DNA of 64,000 nucleotides, taken from assembly GCF_021018895.1 (NCBI RefSeq), contig NC_079380.1, positions 8,171,736-8,235,735 of the forward strand, read 5' to 3'. The position numbers and the translations under genes were made by a program. A model generated the notes under the pieces. It saw only the letters and a list, made by a program, of their open reading frames with translations. It did no database searches and had not been told where the DNA came from. This stretch comes from Seriola aureovittata (taxonomy: Eukaryota; Chordata; Actinopteri; Carangiformes; Carangidae). Below, one piece after another: positions 39,974 to 53,391 of this stretch (position 1 is its first letter; each line of letters starts with the position of its first letter).

Positions 39974-41127
39974 TTTTTCCACAGCCGATATGATGTGCAC
40001 TGGGGAGAAGCAGGAAATTACACTGCGCATACTGTAGTTTCGGTCGTTGTGATTTGCAATGGACAGGAACAAAGAAAGAAAGAAGAACCTTAAAGGACAC
40101 ACCGCTTGATACAACAGGTAATAAAAGACAAAACATCAGACACCATGGTGGCCGTCCTTTATCACTAGGTCCACCATTTCTCTCCCACGCATCCTCTCTG
40201 ACTCTGAGTCTCTTGTCCTATAACCACGGTGGAGCCTGAGGGCGGCGCTGTAATGAAGATGAATGCCTCAGATTAGCAGCAAACGCAGCGCGGTACACCT
40301 GGCTGAGAGCGCACAGACGTGGGTGGGGGCAGGGGCACAGCAGCGGCTTTTACAGATGTCCCAGGTAGGACGGAGGAGCGGCGGCCTCAGGGGGCCCAAT
40401 TCATCAGCAACACACACGTTTTCTGTGTGCAATGTTCATGTCTCATTACTGCACCCACTCTGTCTGTAGCCACATCTGTGTTTGCGGTGCCACACTCACT
40501 GAACTTTTAATACAGTTTCAAGACTTTAAGGCTGAATTGCGCATTTCCTCAATAGCAGCAGAGGAAAAATCGGTGAAGACTTTCCTTCTGAGGAATGAAA
40601 TAGTCAGAGCTGCTGTCTGGTCTTTTTTAACCATCCACTGTATCCATCCCTGGCTGTCGGTAGCGTGGAGGCATAAAAGAAAGCAGCAGATTGGAGCTGG
40701 AACCAGTAAATTTACAGATTTAATCGACTAATTCCTGCAGCTTTATTGTGATGCTTGAGATGACACAACTGGTAACTGGACAGTAATGTGCTGAATATTT
40801 GTTCCTGTTAAAATTGTCTCCTCATGAAATCCAATAGAAATCATCTGATGTTATTAGAACCAGTCAGATCTCAGGACAAATGATCCCTCCTCAGAGAGTT
40901 TATCACAGAGGCAGAGTATCCCAAACTGCGCCAGTTGACCTTTCAATGCATATTTACAACCACTGCACTTGCTGGCATTTGGCTGTTGATAATAAAAGTA
41001 ATATTAGGGATTACACAAAATGCAGAGTTTTGTGCATATTAATGCTATCTTTGCAAATGAACGCTAGAACAATCAGCTTTTACCTGAAGTGCTTCTACAA
41101 ACAGCTGTAAGATTTGACAAATGACTG

Positions 41128-41465
41128 AGAGCTGAAACAAATAGCCCATTAATCAATGAGTCCGTCGTCTGCAATTATCTTGATAATGAAATACTAGTTC
41201 AAATCATTTTAGGTAAAAATGCCAAAAAAATGACTGGTTTCTACTTGCTAATTTTCTTTGTCCTCTATGACATTAAACTAAATATTTTTGGTGTTTTGGA
41301 CAGTTGTCTGGACAAAACAAGACAATTACATATGTTGACTTAGGCTTTGGGAAATTTTAATTTTTTTAACATTTTATTCACCTAATGATATAAATAATAA
41401 TAATAATAAATTAATCAAGAACCTAGACTGCAGATTAAATGATAATGAGAATTAGAATTGCCACC
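41128..41465 (-). repeat. 'gggctgcaacta' family copy, minus
   Basis: Starts GAGCTGAAACAAATAGCCCA, contains GGACAAAACAAGACAATTAC and CTTTGGGAAATTTTAA, and ends GCAGATTAAATGATAATGAG. Confidence 0.55.
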
Positions 41466-41469
41466 CAGT

Positions 41470-41905
41470 CGTATGCCTCCGTCCACCAGTCAAGCTTCAG
41501 GAAATATGGTCAACTTCCCCTTCTGTTCCTGAGTTACAGTGTTGAATAATGGCCAGTGTTTTTGCAGAACATTATGATGTCACAATGAAGTTGACCTTTG
41601 ACCGTTTGGAAATAAAATGTCATCACTTCATCATTTTATCATTTTAGGTATTTGTGCTAAATTGTGTCATAATTTGTGAATTCATTCTTGAGTTATGGTC
41701 AAAAACGTATTTTGTGAGGTCACAGTGACCTTGACCTTTGACCACCAATTCTATTCAATTTATCCTTCAGTCCAGGTGAACGTTTGTGTCAAATTTGAAG
41801 AAAGAAAGTGTTCCTGAGATATTGTGCTAATGAGGACGGTACGGATGGACGGACAGACAGACGGACAATTTGAAAATGTCACCAGCGTGGAGGTACAATA
41901 ATCTT
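41470..41905 (+). mobile_element. dispersed fish repeat with nuclear-receptor half-sites
   Basis: CAAATTTGAAGAAAGAAAGT with TTCCTGAGATATTGTGCTAA and a closing GGACGGACAGACAGACGGAC mark a repeat known to me from many fish genomes. It contains CAGTGACCTTGACCTTTGAC at about 41722-41742 and TTGACCTTTGACC near 41590. Confidence 0.6.
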
Positions 41906-42324
41906 TAGTTGCAGCTTAGGACTTGTGAACAGCTGCAGTACAGGAAATAGTCTGTTTACCTTGTATATGGACTGATAAATGCACCATTTTATTTTTCTAA
42001 CTCTCTCTAACATTGCCATATTTGTATTTTTAGATTATTTTTGTGTTTGTCAGTGAATTGTTTGTGTTGTTTACAAACGCACTTGCCTCTCACTGCACTT
42101 TGAGGAAGGAATACAGTATTTTGAAGTGAAACTTGGACGGCAACAACTATTATTTACAAGAAATTAATAATGTTAATAATAAAAATAATAATAATAGTTT
42201 CAGAATCGTGCAGAAGAATCAGATATAGGCCACTGGCAACTCCAAATATTCATAGCACATCAGAGCTCTGAACATACTGTACGTCACAAAGGATCCCAAA
42301 CCTTGCAAAAGTTTCTTTAAACAA

Positions 42325-42396
42325 GATATTGTGTTATTTATTTAAATAATCATCAGATTAATCAATAATGAAAATAATTGATAGTTGCAGCCCTAA
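42325..42396 (-). repeat. 'gggctgcaacta' family end, minus
   Basis: CATCAGATTAATCAATAATG followed by AAAATAATTGATAGTTGCAG and CCCTA is the well conserved terminus of the family. Confidence 0.55.
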
Positions 42397-43195
42397 TCAG
42401 TAAACTGCAGACTCACAACCCCTTCCTGTTCCATGAGTGAGATTATTGTGAGTGAAGTAGAGGTTGAGGTGTTGAAGCACCCGGTGTGAGTATTCCCGTT
42501 TTGCTTTTTCACAGGTTCTCCTCTCCTGTAGCTGCTTATACAAACACAAACCGTCACCCACCTGTGTCCACTCTGCGAGCAGGATGTGTGGGCATTCGCT
42601 GCCAAACACACAGTCTGTGTTCTGTGCTGCGAAACGGACGGAGCGACTATTCCAACCATTTGCAGCCTCAGCCGCTGCCTGATCACTAGTAAGGCTTCAT
42701 TTAAGCAGAACTGGGGCGAAGATGAATACTAGTCATCTTGGCACTTTGAATTAATTGAGCTGAGCTGCAAACTGGAGCCTAATTAACATCTGAAATGTTA
42801 AACTTGATATCACTCCTCCTTACTCTCTATGCTGAAACAAGGCTGGGTTTGCAGCAAGCAGCCTGCTTATCGCTGCCTCTCCCCAGCTGCATCCGCTCTG
42901 CACTTTTCCATTTTTTCAATTTCCCCCCTGATTTTTGGTCTAAAATGTGCAAACTACCTATAATTAAATGTACTTGCTTTTTAAGACCCAATTTCCTGAG
43001 CAGGAAGCCATTTAAATTAGAATTTAAATGAATCTGACCCTGGTAAGTAAACGCTGTGGCCCCCTTTTTCCACTCCCTTGCCTCTTCTGGACTGGGGATC
43101 ATTCATGAATCACAAACGACATATCTGGGTTTATTTCCTGCCATTTTGATCCTGCATTCAAAGGAAGAGGCTCATTGTTCGATACAAAAGCAATA

Positions 43196-43301
<106 letters not shown>

Positions 43302-43743
43302 GACACAGACTAAGCCAAGAGTGTGATGTTTTGATCTCATCTTGACTCTGTGCTGTTTTGTTTGCCAATTAAATAATGGCCTAGCAGGGGTAAAGGCCAC
43401 TCACTGCCACCATTACACTCCAGCTGTGATTAATCCTAGGTGCATTAATGTAATTATTGTAGGGACAGTTTATACACCAGAGCACTGTGTCAGCATTCAG
43501 TGTTATCTCTTTTTACCTATCCAGGGAAGGTTGACTGAGCTCTTTTCAAACACACTCACATCTGGACTAACCAGTTTTCTGCTGCTGACACCTGAGCAGC
43601 TTCTCAGGAACAGCTGAGGTGTAAACGCTGTGATCAGAGGTAAAGCTAAAAAAAAAATGGCGTATTTGAAATTCAGTATCAACACTTAAATTAAACCCTT
43701 TTTCCTACAACTCACTCCCACTTTTTCTCTCATTTAACAATTC

Positions 43744-43800
43744 GGTAAATGACCTGCATTTATGTAGCGCTTTGATCCAAAGCATATTAGTTAGCCTCTC
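43744..43800. mobile_element. SINE tail fragment
   Basis: GGTAAATGACCTGCATTTATGTAGCGCTTT matches the tail of the SINE seen in full at 23645-23866. The body is missing or too diverged. Confidence 0.5.
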
Positions 43801-44654
43801 ATTCTACCAAGGCACTGGCACTGCTGGAAAGCAACTAAGTGCTGTACAATTTTGAAGTACTTGTTCTTACCATCAGTATTACTGTTTGATTTTACTACAT
43901 TTCAGAGAGAAAACTTGTAATTTTCCACTAAATTTATTTGCCAAATGCAGTTATAAATTAATTTTCAGATTAAGATTATTTGCCATTAAAATGTATTGAT
44001 TTTTTTTAAATAGTCGTCACAGTGAAGTTGACCTTTGACGGGTAAGAAAACAGCAGTAAGAAAACCTTCAGGTTTGCAGGGGTAGCCACTATTACAGCAT
44101 GGTGTAAAACACAAAAGACATCTTAAGCAAATTAAAATAAGTAATAAGTAAGTGAGAGACCCAGTCCTCAATAAAATGAAAAGAAAACATGTCACAGTCA
44201 CAGAGTTTTTGGCTATGCTTGAAATCACTCCCATCAGTCTCTACATACACACATCCAAAAAAGATAGTAACGTACTGACCAAAGAGCCACGGGATGCAGG
44301 CTCCTCCATTGCATTTACCTTGTCTTTATCTGTTTTCCAACGCTTCAAAAATAATTCTGCAGGCTATAATCACACAGACCACAGTAACTGAAAATGTATA
44401 TCATGTGTGCATGTACATGTCAGGGGGGGTTGCTAAGCCAAACCAACAACCCAGGACTTTCATAACTTTTACATTACTGTGCATTTCCTTACACAATGTA
44501 GGAGTTCTGCACTTCCACCACAAACAATCCTTCATCAGTTTCATTCGTCGTATTTCAGTATGATAACAAAGGTTACATAGAAACTAAATTTCTCACATGG
44601 TTTCATTTAAATAATTGTTTGAAACCAAAATCGGTCAAATTATGCAATATTTTA

Positions 44655-44790
44655 CAGAAATTAAAAAAAAAAAAAAAATCCTCCAAGCAGACACTTTAAC
44701 ATGTGGACAGGAGGAGTCAGGGATCAAACCACCAACTTTGCTAATAACAGACAACCTGCTGTGCCTGCTGAGTCACAGCCGCTCCCTAAA
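44655..44790 (-). mobile_element. tRNA-derived SINE, head part, minus orientation
   Basis: Reverse complement shows an A-box-like CTGTGACTCAGCAGGCACAG, a B-box-like GGTGGTTTGATCCCTGACTC and GTTAAAGTGTCTGCTTGG. It ends in a T-run on the element strand (A-run at 44663-44680 on the plus strand). It is related to the 23645-23866 SINE. Confidence 0.6.
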
Positions 44791-46332
44791 TCGAGCCAGA
44801 CATCAGTGTTTAAACACAAAGCGGTGTTCAAGAACTTTGCCTGAATATGTCAAAGAACTGATCAAAGAATCGGTAAACAAGACTCAGAATCTGACCAAGT
44901 ACTCAGAGCCAACTCTTGGCATTGGACAGATATCGACAAGGACACAATGCAGTAATCAGAAAGTATTGAGGTTTGATACCAAGTCCCACTCAAAGGTAGA
45001 GACTGTCCTCCTAACAAAACATCAGGCTTTGCCACAAGAGACAACAGTTCGTTTCCTGTTTCTTACTGACAGTCAATGTTGAACAAAAGTCCTGTGACCG
45101 TAACCAAGTAACTATTTAAGCCCACACCATCAACTTTCCCCAACCATGTAGTTTTTGAGTCTAAACCTAATCAAACCTTAAACCTTGTAAACCATGCAAG
45201 ATACAGTCATGAAACTTAGCTGAAATCAAAATAAAGGTCAAATTCAAAGATGGGTGTGGTCTGACACATGAATACTGATTACTCAGGTAACAACATAGTA
45301 ATGACCACTGAGTACTCACATAATAGAAATAACTACTAAGTTTTCATGGGTCAAAAAGTCAACATGTTGATGGCATTGCAGCTGGTGTGATCCCAAGGCA
45401 AAATGGTCTGTAGTTGTAAAAATATGGATTATAGCTACCTTAAATTGGACTTGTTACTTCAAACCAGTTATTAAACTTTAAACAGAAGGTGCACAGAGTC
45501 TGGCTGCCTATCACCGGAGCCAGAGCAGCATGAAGTCAGACACTGTGGCCTTTCAGGATCTCACAGCTAAGAAGATGAGCAGATTTGTAACGCTCTGCGC
45601 CCTCACAAGGTTACAGTGCCTCACTCCAAGTCAGCATCCAATGCCTCCGCTGGGGCATGACAGGAAACACGCCGCCTTCGTCTGACAGGGCAGACTCTGG
45701 AGATTGTCTCAAAACCTGCATGCACTCAGGACGTGAGTGCGTATTGAGCACAGACAGGTCAAAGGTTACATGACAAGCAGCCTTGCCATCATCAAGTTTG
45801 TCTAGCAGGTCAGAGAGAAATGGCTGCATCTCTGCTGCCATGACTTCACTTTGGGGTCTTTATTAAAATGAATATCCCTTCCAACCTGCTGGCACAGTGT
45901 CACATCCTCTGTAAAGGGAAGATCTCCTGTAGTTTTCCTTAATTAGGGTCAGACCAAAGTATTGGTTTGCCTGTATATCAGGCTGATATATGATGAAGGT
46001 CCCACCCTAACTACAGCTTGTGAATATGTTATTATTTCATTATTTAAACTTTAATGTCTGACTAGAGAAACCGTTGTGAGAGTGGTGTGAAACCCGCTTC
46101 ACCTTGCCTGCAGGAGCTCAACACCCAAACACATTTAAAAGGAGAGTTTTAGTCTAAATGATCTATATCTAAGTTTCTTTTCTGCTTTGTGACCCTTTAT
46201 AATGAAAGTGTCTACCAGCAGGTGCCATTTCAACAAAAAAGTGTCTTTTCTTAGTCAGATTGATTGAATAGAAGACATTGAAAAGTTAAGCCAGCATTTT
46301 ACAAGAAAAAAAGCAGTTAGAGAAAAGATGGA

Positions 46333-46596
46333 ACAGAATTTTGATTTTCTTCTCTTCTATTCCTTTAATAATCTTGTGACCCTTCAGATTTATCTTGCAA
46401 CCCCTTGAGGGGGCATCCCAAAACAGAAACCTGCTTCAGTAGAGAAATGTTGGAGCAATAAACATGAATTTCTGTGACAGAATTAGGATTTTTCATCTTC
46501 TGTCCTTAATGCAGAAGAAATAAAGTAAAAGTAATAATCTGGCGACACCTCAGATTTATCTTGCAGCCCCTTGAGTGCCATGCCAAAACAGAAAAC
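46333..46596. repeat. tandem duplication with hAT-derived core
   Basis: Two copies about 145 bp apart share ACAGAATT, AATAATCT, CAGATTTATCTTGC and CCCCTTGAG, followed by CCAAAACAGAAA, in the same order. Copy 1 is about 46333-46430 and copy 2 about 46477-46596. The core is the reverse of the hAT-type segment at 51865-51890. It lies about 320 bp downstream of the cacng2 exon 1 donor on the minus strand. Confidence 0.6.
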
Positions 46597-46748
46597 CATG
46601 TGTTTCTGGAAATTTAGGAGTGTAAATGCAGTCAGCTTGGCTCAGCTCCTGTCAGTATGGTAGCAGTACGGCCTTTAAAACACCAATTCCTGTCTTATTC
46701 TGACGTGCATTTCATGTGTGGAAACAAAAGCATTAAGGAACACCCTTA

Positions 46749-48620
<1,872 letters not shown>

Positions 48621-48979
48621 TGTAATAGGAAGAAAAATAATTTCTGATGAATGTTGCAATCCTCCTGTTTTCCCCTCCTCCTCCTCCTCCTCTTCTTCTG
48701 CTGCTGCTTCTTTCTCTCCTTGCGCTCTCAGCTGCAGGTTCGGCCGCTTTGCAGGAAGGAAAAAAAGATATTACACAATCAGGACTTGCACAGATCCACA
48801 GACAGACAGAGCTGGTGTTGTCACGATGTCAGTGTCAGCGGCGGTTTGCATTCAAGACATTCAGGTAAGCCGCTCTCCCCTCTATTTTCGGATAATGTCA
48901 GTGTAAAGAAGCTGCTCTTAATTCTGCAGGCAAGTTTTTCTTCTTCTTACCGGCGACGTTTTAAAAGGCCCACAGTGTG

Positions 48980-49012
<33 letters not shown>

Positions 49013-49580
49013 GTGTGTGCGCTCCGCGCTGCAGCAATGGAGGCTCGTTGCTGGAAAGATATTAAAGATTTTTTAATTCCGTTTCTGTGAGTGGAGGGGG
49101 CGGAAGGAGGGGGTGTTTGGATGGTGGACTCTCTCTCTCCCTGTCTCTCTCACTCGCTCTTCATAGATGGAGGATTACTGAATTGCATTTGTGCACACAG
49201 GCAGAGATTTATGCATTTATGGCTTATTATTGTCCGATCCAATTGTTGCAGCAGTCTCTCAGGCATGTCACCGCCACTCTTCCCTGAAGTAATCTCACTA
49301 AATGTCCGACCTGCGGCTTCACCTCTCGTGCTCTTGTCATCATAACTGCGAATTTTTTAGGCTGCATCTTACAGCTTTAAAGGCAGATCTGGTGCCATGC
49401 TCCGATTAGATGCATGAATGACACTTAGCAACGGGGATGAGGGCTGCACAGACTCTAGTTCAAACACTAGACTGATTTTGGTCATGTTGTGGGTTTGAGT
49501 TTAGAACTGTGTTGAATTCATCATGTTAAAAAAAACAAATAAAAAAACACATAAAACCAAAAAACAGTCTCCCTTGTAAT

Positions 49581-49600
49581 TAGTGTGTGTGCGTGTGTGC

Positions 49601-49680
<80 letters not shown>
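49581..49680 (+). repeat. (GT)n microsatellite
   Basis: About 48 GT units with early CG interruptions. Confidence 0.95.
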
Positions 49681-49730
49681 TGCTGAAAGGACAGCTCCCT
49701 CCAGTTCGGCTCTACCTGTGTGGAGTTTGT

Positions 49731-49744
49731 CGCCCCCTGCTGTC
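49731..49744 (-). promoter_or_regulatory. CTCF-like core
   Basis: GCCCCCTGCTGTCC reads in reverse as GGACAGCAGGGGGC, which contains the AGCAGGGGGC part of the CTCF core. It is about 2.6 kb upstream of the cacng2 start codon and just outside the nested-transposon block. Confidence 0.28.
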
Positions 49745-49863
49745 CAAACGTCTTTATCACAATTAATACAGTTTCAGAACCCAAAGACCTTTTACCTTTT
49801 TGCCCTTTCTTTTAATTACCTTTTCAACAGTGTTGGAAGAAGTAGTCAGATCTTTTACTTGAA

Positions 49864-50700
49864 GGACAGGTTCATAATTTTTCAAGTCTAAAACAATGGT
49901 CACGTGCCCATATGAGGTTTTTCCTGCTGTGATCAGTCCACCCGTTCATACGGGACATTAAGAGATCCCATCCTAACATGCTTTCAATGTAAGTGAAGGG
50001 GGGCAAAATCCACAGTCCACATGAATTGCCAAATTACTTTCCAAAGTTTATCTGCGGCTTCAGCAGTAAAGCCTTTACCTTCCCAAAGTTAATAGTTTTT
50101 TTCTTTAGTAGAAAATTCCCTCTTTTTGTTTCTATCCCTCCATGCAGCCAAGCACGTACAGTAGGCCTATATACTGTCTGGGGAATCGCAAGGAAGGAAA
50201 TTTTGTACTAAAAAGACAGAAATCTTTGACAGATATCCACTTAACCCGTTACCAGACACACATTTTAGAGCACCAGCCAAAACATAATGTACCCAAGATA
50301 AATAGGTTCGTGTCTCCAGCCCTTTTTATCATAACCCTGCTCTCCTTTGAAAGGTAACTCTACAGAATTTTACAACCGAAAAGTCATAATCAGTATAAGA
50401 ACTGAACCAAAGTAACAGATGCACAAATGTGGTAGAAGTTTTTGTTCCCCCTCACACTTGGAAAACACTTTGGAGCCACAAGTCTGAACCAGTTCTCTGT
50501 CAGCAGCTGTTGCAGTGATATAAGGAGAACCTGCAGAGTTATAGCTTTCAAATGATACAATTTGTCCTGGTTGTGTGAAGACCCAAGTGTGTATTTCAAA
50601 GGGTTAATTTGATCAATTTTGCCTCACATTCACTTCAGATAAACTAACAGGAGGAATGATCACAGCAAGAAAAACATGTTTCAGTGGTCACCTGACTATT
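49864..50700. mobile_element. non-autonomous element with long terminal inverted repeats
   Basis: The left end (GACAGGTTCATAATTTTTCA, then AAACAATGGTCACGTGCCC and TTTTTCCTGCTGTGATCAGT) and the right end (GGAATGATCACAGCAAGAAA, then CAGTGGTCACCTGACTATTG) are imperfect reverse complements over roughly 70-100 bases. The element splits the family described at 49829-52668. It has no coding capacity I can recognise. Confidence 0.65.
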
Positions 50701-50962
50701 GTTTTGAGTACTAATACCACACTGTGTAAATACTCTGTTACAAGTAAAAGTCCTGAATTGAACAGTAAGAAAAAGTGTCATGTACTTACTTAAATAAAGG
50801 CTACTTGTATTAAAGTATTAAAATAAGTACTGAATGCAGAAAAATGGCCCCTGTGAGTTTTATACTATTATACATTATATCAATAGATTATCAGTACTCA
50901 CATTAAGGAATAAGCAGCATTTCAGTATTGTCTTTGGTTATTTTTAACTATTTCATATAGGA

Positions 50963-51205
50963 CAACAACTAATAATTTTCCTTATGGCTTAATCTTATAA
51001 TTTTGTTGATCAATCGATTCGATTGAATGATTGGCTGGTAAAATTTCAGAAACCTTCACAATACTTGTTTTGGCTAAACAATAGTTGAGTAAATCCAAGA
51101 AATGTTTGGCATTTTTACATGAAACATGAAAATTCAACCATTATCCAAATATTATAATAGAGTAATGAATTAATTTTCTGTCAGCCAGCTCATTTCAGCT
51201 CTGCT
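50963..51205 (+). repeat. 'gggctgcaacta' family copy inside an older element
   Basis: ACAACAACTAATAATTTTCC, GATCAATCGATTCGATTGAA and TTTCTGTCAGCCAGCTCATT mark a plus copy. It interrupts the 'agtaaaagtac' element between 50962 and 51206. Confidence 0.5.
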
Positions 51206-51831
51206 TGTATATATTATTAGGTAGTTACTGTAAATCTTTAACAAAACATTTTATAAGGTTTATTTATTATAATGTTTTATATGCACAATTCTTAGAAATA
51301 TACATAGAAATAATAAACAAATAGAATAAAAATTAATTTTTTTACTAAAAAAAAGTTTGCATGGACAAACTGACTGATTGGACTTAAAAACGGGCGTAAT
51401 GTTAAATAACAACCAAGTTATTAAATTGTTTTGATGCTGCTGAAGGTTTATTTGCTTTGGTTATTTTTGTAAACATGACAGTACTGAACTGCATTATATA
51501 ATACCTGAAAATCTCATTTCATTGTAAACTGCTGAAATGGCTTTTAGTAACACCTTTATGAACTGGATCACCAACTGGGCAATTACCCAGGTTCAAACAG
51601 CCCTACTCATTTTTGTCTCAATTGCTTTTTGTAATTTGATTACCCCAAAGTTGTGCTACTAAAGTACAATATCAACTAGGTCCTGCATTAACACATATTC
51701 GTGTGGCCTCGTCTTGTAGAGGCCCTCTTTGTCAAAGTCTAGTAATAACACCTTTATCATTCTAGTTTATAGCACACTCACATGGTGGAAGTAGTTTTAA
51801 CTAGTTTATAGTTTAGTTTAGTCCAGTGGTT

Positions 51832-51965
51832 CCCAAACTTGGTGTTGGGCCCCTCCAGATGGTCACAAGATAAATCTGAAGGTTGTAACATGACTAATGG
51901 GAAAATAAATAAAAAATCGTTTTTTGGACATTCTTTATATTTGTTTTTTAGAAAATAGATGCACA
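51832..51965 (+). mobile_element. hAT-like element end
   Basis: It starts CAGTGGTTCCCAAACTTG, a typical hAT terminal inverted repeat, followed by CCCCTCCAGATGGTCACAAG and ATAAATCTGAAGG. The opposite end was not found, so it is truncated. The same family is seen at 61600-61695 in reverse. Confidence 0.6.
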
Positions 51966-52149
51966 TTTTCACCTCAAACTGTTAAAACGTTCAGAGGGGA
52001 AATCTCTGCCAACAACTCTACTAACTAACTAACTAATATCTGAAACTTGACGAGGGGCTCTGACCACTTGATTGTAAGGTGTAACAGCCCAAAATGTTTT
52101 GGATGTTCCAGTTAATATTGAGCAATTTCCTTTAGCTTATCATTTACAT

Positions 52150-52425
52150 TGCAGTAAACTTCACACAAAGTGCAGTAAACCAGCATCACTTCTCCAGGTT
52201 TACGTTCACTTGGCAGGTAAGTTGTTCTAAACAACTTAGACTTGCCACAGTTCTTCTGTGGATTTAGACTGTCTCAGTGACTTCTATTTCTACATGACAT
52301 CCCAGACTGACTCTATGACGTTAAGATCAGTGCTCTGTGGGGGCCACACAATCTGCAGAATGAACCTGGGACCAATCAGACACCAGGCCCTCCACTAACA
52401 CAGATCAGTGCTTCCCTGATGGTGT
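52150..52425 (-). mobile_element. Tc1/mariner-like transposase fossil
   Basis: The minus strand reads WPPQSTDLNVIESVWDVM at about 52346-52293, the WPxxSPDLNxIExxWD motif around the third catalytic acidic residue of Tc1/mariner transposases. It continues as TEELWQV and NNLPAK between stop codons. Only this C-terminal part is recognisable and it is full of stops, so it is inactive. Confidence 0.65.
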
Positions 52426-53159
52426 CTGGTAGATAGGAATATTAACATGTAACAGTACTAAATGTTTTTATGTAAAATCTAGATCTGAAAATGAACTAGC
52501 AGCTGTAGTTGTAAAATGAATGTAGTTGAGTAAAAAGGTAAATATTTCCCTGAAATGTACTGAAGCAGAAGTGTAAAGTAACATAAAACAGAAATACCTC
52601 AAGTACCTGAAAATTGTACTTAAGTACTGCACTTCAGTAAATGTACTCAGTTACTTTCTACCATTGACAAACTTTAGTAAATCTCTATGGAAAACACTTG
52701 TGTATTTCCTGCATGCATCTGACTGGCAGTTTTATAATAACTTCAAACTGAAATGTCCCAAACGGCTAAGGACTTTTTACCAACTGAACTTTAAGTTACT
52801 CAGCTATCCGTTTCCTATTATATTGACTCTTGAAAGCAGGTAGAAAGCTTAGTGCCTTCATCAAAGACACTTCACAGGATGACAGCTGCTCCCATATTCA
52901 AAAATGCATGTGATGTTTGTCATCTCATCCATGAATGTCTTCTTGTGAAAAAAATAATTTTCTCAAGTATCAAAAGCTCAAACAGCTTCTGAGCAGAGAC
53001 TAAAACTCATTGTTTTGATGTCAGTTGCCATCATCCACAGTTACGACTGTGTCAGCTCTTTGTGAGCAGGCTACGCTTTGTTTTTTGAGCCGAGACCCCC
53101 ATTTCAGCTCTGACGATGGGAATGAAGAATGTCGTTCAGATGCTCATGTAACCAGCAGC

Positions 53160-53163
<4 letters not shown>

Positions 53164-53205
<42 letters not shown>

Positions 53206-53391
53206 GAGAGACAGAGGGACAGAGAGAGAGAGAGAGAGAGACAGAGAGAGAGAGACAGAGGGACAGAGACAGAGAGAGACAGAGAGAGAGACAGAGGGAC
53301 AGAGACAGAGAGAGACAGAGAGAGAGACAGAGGGACAGAGAGAGAGAGAGAGAGACAGAGAGAGAGAGAGACAGAGAGACAGAGAGAGAGA
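53164..53391. repeat. GA-rich minisatellite
   Basis: (AG)n runs are punctuated by GACAG and GAGGGACAGAG. A higher-order unit of about 36-38 bp (AGACAGAGGGACAGAGACAG and on) recurs several times. It is purine-only apart from the C in GACAG. It keeps open frames on both strands (arginine/glutamate on plus, leucine/serine on minus), which are not genes. Confidence 0.9.

Larger units (their letters stand above)
48621..49828. other. intergenic, upstream side of cacng2
   Basis: It holds C/T-rich triplet runs near 48675, a CAG|GTAAGC splice-donor-like site at 48864/48865 on the plus strand, an imperfect TG array at about 48975-49018 and a CT tract at 49127-49150, then the (GT)n array at 49581. No protein gene recognised. 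Confidence 0.5.
49829..52668 (+). mobile_element. interrupted dispersed element ('agtaaaagtac' family), host of nested insertions
   Basis: Pieces in correct order of one common fish element remain: a head at 49829-49863 (GTGTTGGAAGAAGTAGTCAG), a part at 50699-50962 (GAGTACTAATACCACACTGT), a decayed part after 51206 (GGTAGTTACTGTAAATC) and the tail at 52455-52668 (ACTTAAGTACTGCACTTCAG). The gaps are filled by other elements listed separately. The family is known to me as a dispersed fish repeat; I do not know its formal class. Confidence 0.65.

Noticed and set aside
44615..45082. 155-codon plus ORF
   Set aside because: It starts in a poly-A tract and a reversed SINE head. No recognisable protein follows.
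45611..45841. 76-codon minus ORF (starts MAAEMQPFLSDLLDKLDDGK)
   Set aside because: Looks protein-like at first, but there are no splice sites in fitting phase, no known domain and no partner exons.
49680..49700. REST half-site GGACAGCTCC
   Set aside because: Only the right half of the RE1 element is present; the left half does not match.
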